This document shows positions 59,448 to 64,000 of a stretch of 64,000 bases of DNA, piece by piece. Numbering within the stretch: the first letter of the stretch is position 1; the number at the start of each line of letters is the position of its first letter. Source of the stretch: an uncultured Alphaproteobacteria bacterium (lineage in GTDB: Bacteria > Pseudomonadota > Alphaproteobacteria > RF32 > CAG-239); assembly GCA_934270475.1 (NCBI GenBank), contig CAKQPS010000003.1, forward strand, positions 62,001 to 126,000. The letters are read 5' to 3'. Below the pieces are notes generated by a model. It did not search any database, had not been told where the DNA came from, and saw nothing but the letters and a program-made list of their open reading frames with translations. Made by a program: the position numbers and the translations under genes.

Positions 59448-61112
59448 ATGTCAATAAAATTGGGTGTTGCCGATACAACAGTATCACATTTGAAACCGCG
59501 TATTGCCGTAATCGGTGTCGGTGGCGGCGGCGGAAATGCTGTTAATAATATGATAGCCAAAAACTTGGAAGGCGTGGATTTTGTTGTGGCAAATACCGAC
59601 GCGCAGGCTTTGGCTCATTCTTCTGCCAGCCGAAAAATTCAGCTGGGCTTGGAAATTACTCAAGGATTGGGCGCTGGGGCTCGTCCTGAAATCGGTAAAA
59701 TTGCCGCCGAAGAGGCTAAAGAAGAAATTGCCCGCGAACTTGAAGGTGTGAATATGGTGTTTATTACTGCCGGTATGGGTGGCGGTACAGGTTCAGGTGC
59801 AGCGCCGGTTGTGGCTCATATTGCTAAAGAAAAAGGCATTTTGACCGTCGGCGTTGTGACAAAACCTTTCACTTTTGAAGGTCGCAAGCGTATGGAAACA
59901 GCCGAAGGCGCATTAGCTAATTTTACCAATGAAGTTGATAGTATTATCGTTATTCCAAACCAAAACTTATTCCGTATTGCCGACAAAAAAACAACGCTGG
60001 CAGAAGCTTTTTTAATGGCTGATGACGTGCTTTATTCAGGCGTGCGCTCAATTACCGACTTGATGATGATGCCGGGGTTAATCAACCTTGATTTTGCCGA
60101 TGTTAAAAATATTATGCAGGATAAAGGCAAGGCTATTATGGGAACCGGCGAGGCAGAAGGCGAAAACCGCGCGCAGGAAGCTGCCAAGCAGGCTTTGTCA
60201 AATCCGCTTTTGGACGACTGCACTATGCACGGCGCTAAAGGCGTGTTGATAAACATTACCGGCGGCGATGACATTACTTTGATGGAAATTGATGAAGCGG
60301 CAAGCATTATCAAAGAAGAAGTAGATGACAACGCTAACATTATTTTCGGTTCCAGCTATGATGAAAATTTAGCCGGTAAAATCCGCGTTTCCATTGTGGT
60401 TACCGGAATCGGCGACGGCAAACCGCAGCCGGAATTGCAGCCGCGTGTTAAAGAACCATCATTGATTGATCAAAGTTATGACGACAGCGGTTTTGTTCCG
60501 ACAGTTACTCCGATGCCGGAAGTTGACGTCAACGCCGAACCTGTTTCTTTAGAGCCGGCAGAAGATGATATTTCAAGCTCGTTCTTAAATACTTCGGAAG
60601 ATGAAGAAAAAAACGAAGAAACCGTTTCTTTGGACAATGATTTTTCATCTCTTGATAAATCTGATGAATTGCCTGAAGTTCCGCAAGCCACTGCTTTGTT
60701 TAACGCCATTATGAACAGTTCTGCCAATAAAGCGGAAGACCAAGAGTCCGGTAATGCCGAATTAAACACAGCAGCTGCTAAAGATGACGACTTTTTCTTT
60801 AGTTCAACATCGCTGCAGAGCGTAAGCGACAAAGAAGACGACGCAACTTTGTTCAAAGAAAATGATTCTGATATTTTTAAAGACATCAAACCGGCAGAAC
60901 CAGTTGAAGAACCGGAAGAACCTGCTGAAGAAGATGAAGACACCAAGCCGACATTCATTGAAAGAATGATTGGTATCCGCGGAAGAAAGAAAAAAGAAGA
61001 AAATGAAGATGCTGCAGAAGAGGTTGTTAAATTGTCTGATGAAGATAACAGCGATATGCAGGAACTTTCCAGCGATGAATTGGATATTCCGTCTTTCTTG
61101 CGCCGCAAATAA
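59448..61112 (+). CDS. ftsZ: Cell division GTPase FtsZ
   Basis: Starting at ATG 59448 with GGGAGAAG upstream, the protein has 554 residues. The tubulin-like core carries GVGGGGGNAVNNM (about 20-32) and GGGTGSGAAPVVA (about 107-119, the GTP loop). After residue 320 a long acidic linker of about 220 residues (many Glu, Asp and Ser) precedes the conserved peptide DIPSFLRRK at the end, which binds FtsA. Long linkers are common in alphaproteobacteria. The minus-strand frame over 60476-61108 comes from the acidic linker codons and is not a gene. Confidence 0.98.
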   Translation: MSIKLGVADTTVSHLKPRIAVIGVGGGGGNAVNNMIAKNLEGVDFVVANTDAQALAHSSASRKIQLGLEITQGLGAGARPEIGKIAAEEAKEEIARELEGVNMVFITAGMGGGTGSGAAPVVAHIAKEKGILTVGVVTKPFTFEGRKRMETAEGALANFTNEVDSIIVIPNQNLFRIADKKTTLAEAFLMADDVLYSGVRSITDLMMMPGLINLDFADVKNIMQDKGKAIMGTGEAEGENRAQEAAKQALSNPLLDDCTMHGAKGVLINITGGDDITLMEIDEAASIIKEEVDDNANIIFGSSYDENLAGKIRVSIVVTGIGDGKPQPELQPRVKEPSLIDQSYDDSGFVPTVTPMPEVDVNAEPVSLEPAEDDISSSFLNTSEDEEKNEETVSLDNDFSSLDKSDELPEVPQATALFNAIMNSSANKAEDQESGNAELNTAAAKDDDFFFSSTSLQSVSDKEDDATLFKENDSDIFKDIKPAEPVEEPEEPAEEDEDTKPTFIERMIGIRGRKKKEENEDAAEEVVKLSDEDNSDMQELSSDELDIPSFLRRK

Positions 61113-61134
61113 CAGGTGCTGAATAATAAAAAAG

Positions 61135-61167
61135 TTCCGCTTTTGCAAAGAGAGCGGAATTTTTTTT
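61135..61167 (+). terminator. ftsZ terminator
   Basis: The stem TTCCGCT with AGCGGAA (11-nt loop), followed by eight T, 22 bp after the ftsZ stop. Confidence 0.88.
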
Positions 61168-61187
61168 ATTGCCGATTTTTAAAATAT

Positions 61188-61216
61188 TTGACAAAAATTG
61201 CAGCGTGCTGTATATT
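61188..61216 (+). promoter_or_regulatory. Near-consensus promoter of the first unknown paralogue
   Basis: TTGACA (61188-61193), 17 bp, TATATT (61211-61216). The start near 61223 leaves about 40 nt before ATG 61264, so the in-frame TTG at 61198 cannot be the start codon. Confidence 0.8.
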
Positions 61217-61263
61217 TTAAGCAGAGTTTAAATCATTATGTTTCACTAATTTCGACAATTATT

Positions 61264-62136
61264 ATGAAAAGGTCTGAAATTTCGCTGGAAGATTTTACAA
61301 TGTCTGCACATGAGTATTGTAAAATTTCCTCGCAAAGAGATGCTGAAGAATGTTTTGCTATGCAAGGCTTTGACGGTAAGGTAGCGCTTGAAGCGGTAAC
61401 CACAGTCGGCGCCGACCTCAACAATGATGTTGTACTGCCGAATGGTAAAAAACTTGGCAAAGTTGTCGTATGCTGGGTGTGTCGCTGCTCTGACGGTTCA
61501 ATTGCGTATAAGCCTTTGTTTGAAGATGAAGATTCTGATGTCGATGAGTTGTACTGCAAAAGTTCTGTTGTCATCAATGATATGGCATATTTGGAACATT
61601 GCGGTGTCATCTTCTTAGTTTTTCAGGACCGCGAAGGCAAAGCGGTTGTTCGGTTGATGACAATGTATTTCAGTCAGTTTCTGATAGAAAAATTGGCTGA
61701 ATTTCAAGGACTGAAAGTAAGCGATGTTTATTTGGTAAAAATGAGCACCATTCAGGACAATAAGTTTATCGCCGTTTGTTGGAGCATTGTGTTTGACGAT
61801 GTTGATGAAGACGGTGAAATTGTCAATTCTAACCTGCTGATGCCGGTTGATGTCTTTGAAAGCACTCGCTTGACACTGATTGGGCTGAATTCATTAAATT
61901 CATCTCTTGTGCACAACAAAGAAATCGTCAAAGTCGGCGGATTGTATTTCACCGTGAAAAAGGACGCTGCTGGCAAAACTTATTTAAGTAAGAATGCCGT
62001 TCAAATGTCTGGAGCTGAAAACAATAGCCGCCAAGAGGCTGAAAAGCTTTGGGATAAGCTTGTAAAACAGCAAACCGCAGAGAATAGCCGGTCCAAACAG
62101 CGAGGAAAAATTGTACCGCTGTTCAAAAAGGACTGA
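61264..62136 (+). CDS. Unknown protein, paralogue of the next gene
   Basis: A protein of about 290 residues without a recognised family. It lacks signal peptide and membrane segments and is acidic in parts. Landmarks shared in order with the protein at 62246 are SIAYKPLF, AYLEHCG, VVRLMT, VYLVKM and an NKFIAVCWSIVF strand, so the two are divergent paralogues. It has a C-terminal Gln/Ser/Lys-rich extension (KLVKQQTAENSRSKQRGK) missing in the other. No Shine-Dalgarno is seen before the ATG; ATG 61300 is an alternative. It has its own promoter and terminator, so it is expressed separately from ftsZ. Confidence 0.65.
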   Translation: MKRSEISLEDFTMSAHEYCKISSQRDAEECFAMQGFDGKVALEAVTTVGADLNNDVVLPNGKKLGKVVVCWVCRCSDGSIAYKPLFEDEDSDVDELYCKSSVVINDMAYLEHCGVIFLVFQDREGKAVVRLMTMYFSQFLIEKLAEFQGLKVSDVYLVKMSTIQDNKFIAVCWSIVFDDVDEDGEIVNSNLLMPVDVFESTRLTLIGLNSLNSSLVHNKEIVKVGGLYFTVKKDAAGKTYLSKNAVQMSGAENNSRQEAEKLWDKLVKQQTAENSRSKQRGKIVPLFKKD

Positions 62137-62144
62137 AAATGATT

Positions 62145-62178
62145 AAAAAAGGGTGGAACATAGTATCCATCCTTTTTT
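62145..62178 (+). terminator. Terminator of the first unknown paralogue
   Basis: The stem AAAAAAGGGTGGA with TCCATCCTTTTTT (one G-T wobble, 8-nt loop) ending in a T run; it abuts the -35 box of the next promoter. Confidence 0.8.
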
Positions 62179-62179
62179 C

Positions 62180-62208
62180 TTGACAAAAAATAGAAAAAAT
62201 ACTAGTCT
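62180..62208 (+). promoter_or_regulatory. Promoter of the second unknown paralogue
   Basis: TTGACA (62180-62185), 17 bp, TAGTCT (62203-62208), giving a leader of about 30 nt before ATG 62246. Confidence 0.65.
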
Positions 62209-62245
62209 AAATCTATCATTGAATTATTAACTAATCGCTATAATT

Positions 62246-62932
62246 ATGGGAAAGATGAGTATTTTGCAGTCGAGCACCCAAGCAGATTATTCGTGTGCCG
62301 TATTTTGCCGCAGTCAGGCTAACTTGCTGCTGAAAGCTGTTGACCCCGATTTTAACGCAGAACTGTACCGAGTGCTTGGAGAAAACGGCGTCGTTTACTA
62401 TGTATGGGCAAGCATTAACGATGTTAATAGTGAAATTGCCTATAAGCCTGTGTTTGTGGGTGAGGAAATTCCGCCGATAGAAAACTTTAAGCCTATAGCG
62501 GCGGGTGAGGCGTTTGAGCATTGCGACAACTACTATGTGACGCACCTTAATTCTGTCGGAGATTTAGTTATTCGCCGTATAACGGTTGTCAGTAATGAGC
62601 AGATGTTGCGCCAAATTTTTTCCGATGACGAGGACTATGCCGAAATAGATGAAATTTATTTGGTAAAGCTCTATGCTATTGGCAAAGGAAAAAAGTTTTT
62701 GACTTTGGCGTGGGGAATAGTCTGCGAAGGTTCAATTACTTATTTGCCGATTACCGACAAAGACTGGCAGCTGTTTGATGAATACAGTATTGGTGCCTTG
62801 CTTAAAGAGCGCGCCGCTGCCGGTATTCCGCTTAAAATACACAATAAGTATTTTACTCCGTTGCACAATTCAAAATCCGGTTGGTATTTGGATTGCAGCA
62901 CAGAACTGTGTTTAATACCCAAAAACGGCTGA
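62246..62932 (+). CDS. Unknown protein, shorter paralogue
   Basis: This 228-residue soluble protein follows the same plan as the one at 61264: EIAYKPVF, AFEHCDN, VIRRIT, IYLVKLY and KFLTLAWGIV occur in the same order. It ends with a Trp-Tyr-rich segment (GWYLDCSTELCLIPKNG) that aligns with GKTYLSKNAV of its relative. Like its relative, it lacks a Shine-Dalgarno: AATTATG directly abuts the start. Function unknown. Confidence 0.65.
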   Translation: MGKMSILQSSTQADYSCAVFCRSQANLLLKAVDPDFNAELYRVLGENGVVYYVWASINDVNSEIAYKPVFVGEEIPPIENFKPIAAGEAFEHCDNYYVTHLNSVGDLVIRRITVVSNEQMLRQIFSDDEDYAEIDEIYLVKLYAIGKGKKFLTLAWGIVCEGSITYLPITDKDWQLFDEYSIGALLKERAAAGIPLKIHNKYFTPLHNSKSGWYLDCSTELCLIPKNG

Positions 62933-62951
62933 GCTTGTTTTTTTATTAACC

Positions 62952-62986
62952 TAAAACCCTGTAAGTTTGTTGCTTGCGGGGTTTTA
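62952..62986 (+). terminator. Possible weak terminator after the second paralogue
   Basis: TAAAACCC pairs with GGGTTTTA around a 19-nt loop; no strong T tract follows. Confidence 0.45.
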
Positions 62987-62999
62987 AGTATATATATGC

Positions 63000-63031
63000 A
63001 AAAAAGGAAGTCGATTAAGACTTCCTTTTTT
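63000..63031. terminator. Bidirectional terminator, end of rpsA
   Basis: A perfect 13-bp stem (AAAAAAGGAAGTC with GACTTCCTTTTTT, 6-nt loop) between convergent genes; it has T tracts in both directions. Confidence 0.92.
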
Positions 63032-63047
63032 CTAAAGCAGATTAAGC

Positions 63048-64000
63048 TTAGTTAGCTTTTTTCAAAGCTTCGCCTAAAGCATCACCCAAAGAAGAACCTG
63101 AAGAGGTGTTAGAATATTCTTCCAAAACTTTCTTTTCTTCTTCTACTTCCAAGGCTTTGATAGACAAACCGAATTTGCCGTTTTTCTTATCCAAAGATGT
63201 AACTTTGGCTTCTACTTCATCGCCTTCTTTGAAGTTATCAGGGTTTTGACCAGCTTTGTCTTTAGACAAGTCAGCTTTTTTAATCAAAGTAGACAAACCG
63301 TTTACTTCAACGATAATGCCTTTGTCTTCGGTTGCTTTTACAACAGCCTTAACAACATCGCCTTTTTTCAAATCGGACAAAGCTTCGCTTACAGTATCTT
63401 CAGACAACTGTTTGATACCCAAGCTGATGCGTTCTTTTTCTACATCAACGTCAATGATTTTAGCTTCAATTTCTTGACCTTTAGAATAGTCTTTAACAGC
63501 TTCTTCGCCGGATTTATCCCAAGAAATGTCAGACAAGTGAATCATACCGTCGATTTCATCTGTCAAACCAACAAACAAACCGAATTCGGTAATGTTTTTG
63601 ATTTTGCCGGTAATAACAGATCCAACTGGATGCTCTTCAATGTAGGCAGCCCAAGGGTTAGCCATGCATTGTTTAATACCCAAGCTGATACGTCTCTTTT
63701 CCGGATCAACTTCCAAGATTTTAACTTTAACTTCTTCAGAAGTAGAAACGATTTTACCCGGATGTACGTTTTTGCGAGTCCAGCTCATTTCAGAAACGTG
63801 TACCAAACCTTCGATACCGTCTTCCAATTCAACGAATGCGCCGTAATCGGTAATGTTTGTAACTTTACCAGTGTAAACTTCGCCAACATTATATTTGTCG
63901 GCAACAGCTTGCCATGGGTCGTTTTCAAGTTGTTTCATACCCAAGCTGATGCGTTGGTTGTCTTCGTTGAAACGGATAACTTGAACTTTTACATTTTGAC
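63048..64000 (-). CDS. rpsA: 30S ribosomal protein S1, C-terminal part
   Basis: The gene enters from the right edge, and its 5' end is outside the window; the frame is open to position 64000. Visible are three S1 RNA-binding domains plus the tail of another, each with the G-x-V-x-x-I-T-[DE]-[YF]-G-x-F-V pattern (VTNITDYGAFVEL, IKNITEFGLFVGL) and ending in RISLGIKQ. The last domain is more divergent, and the end is a Ser/Gly/Ala-rich tail. S1 helps mRNAs with weak ribosome sites bind the 30S subunit, relevant here because several genes lack a good Shine-Dalgarno. Confidence 0.97.
   Translation of the reverse strand, partial: QNVKVQVIRFNEDNQRISLGMKQLENDPWQAVADKYNVGEVYTGKVTNITDYGAFVELEDGIEGLVHVSEMSWTRKNVHPGKIVSTSEEVKVKILEVDPEKRRISLGIKQCMANPWAAYIEEHPVGSVITGKIKNITEFGLFVGLTDEIDGMIHLSDISWDKSGEEAVKDYSKGQEIEAKIIDVDVEKERISLGIKQLSEDTVSEALSDLKKGDVVKAVVKATEDKGIIVEVNGLSTLIKKADLSKDKAGQNPDNFKEGDEVEAKVTSLDKKNGKFGLSIKALEVEEEKKVLEEYSNTSSGSSLGDALGEALKKAN

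Noticed and set aside
60476..61108. Long minus-strand reading frame opposite the end of ftsZ
   Set aside because: It mirrors the Glu/Asp-rich linker codons of FtsZ (giving a Ser-rich translation); ftsZ is certain and no ribosome site is present.

Overview
The window looks like a chromosomal segment of an AT-rich, probably host- or gut-associated and at least partly anaerobic alphaproteobacterium. The lineage hint comes from an F1-only atpHAGDC operon without F0 genes, and from a large serine recombinase paired with a DUF2924 protein. The lifestyle hint comes from an AtoD/AtoA CoA-transferase and a stand-alone NrdD-like C-terminal domain. Placement below class level is inference.

Layout. 1-4.3 kb: start of a FadL-type outer-membrane protein, a PlsC/acyl-ACP-synthetase fusion, ssb and mnmA. 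4.4-12.7 kb: a ten-gene minus-strand operon for surface polysaccharide (four glycosyltransferases, GDP-mannose dehydratase, cupins, a sugar SDR, a nucleotidyltransferase and a UDP-galactopyranose-mutase-like flavoprotein). 13.2-37.4 kb: a probable integrated island. It ends at a CAU-anticodon tRNA gene (37.4 kb) and, on the other side, at copies of that tRNA's 3' end (13.4 kb). It carries a DUF4143 ATPase, a MITE-like element, a PD-(D/E)XK protein, a low-molecular-weight phosphatase, a nine-gene defence operon, and a recombinase/phage-type module. 37.6-64 kb: core genes: tatAC, xseA, an M23 peptidase, uppP, atoDA, clpB, an HNH-like protein of unknown role, the F1 ATP synthase operon, a reduced division/cell-wall cluster (mraY-ftsW-murB-ftsQ-ftsA-ftsZ), two paralogous unknown proteins, and rpsA running off the end.

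The most interesting block is 18.1-31.4 kb: an XRE-Panacea antitoxin, a RelE/ParE-like toxin, HsdM, a HEPN-motif protein, HsdS, a PIN-domain protein, HsdR, an OLD-family ATPase-TOPRIM protein and a UvrD-like helicase. All nine genes run in the same direction, with gaps of at most 21 nt or overlaps, behind one near-perfect promoter. This suggests a co-transcribed composite of type I restriction, two candidate RNases and a Gabija-like pair, headed by a DNA-binding antitoxin. That the parts work as one system is inference.

Other notable structure: a degenerate repeat with an exact 33-bp period at the DUF4143 ATPase start, tandem 173-bp decayed tRNA-terminator units, a 38-bp sequence shared by two island promoter regions, two tiny coupled genes before the recombinase, three 11-bp tandem repeats at the atpH start, and shared C-terminal tails on glycosyltransferases of different families. 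All identifications were made by eye; no database search was run.
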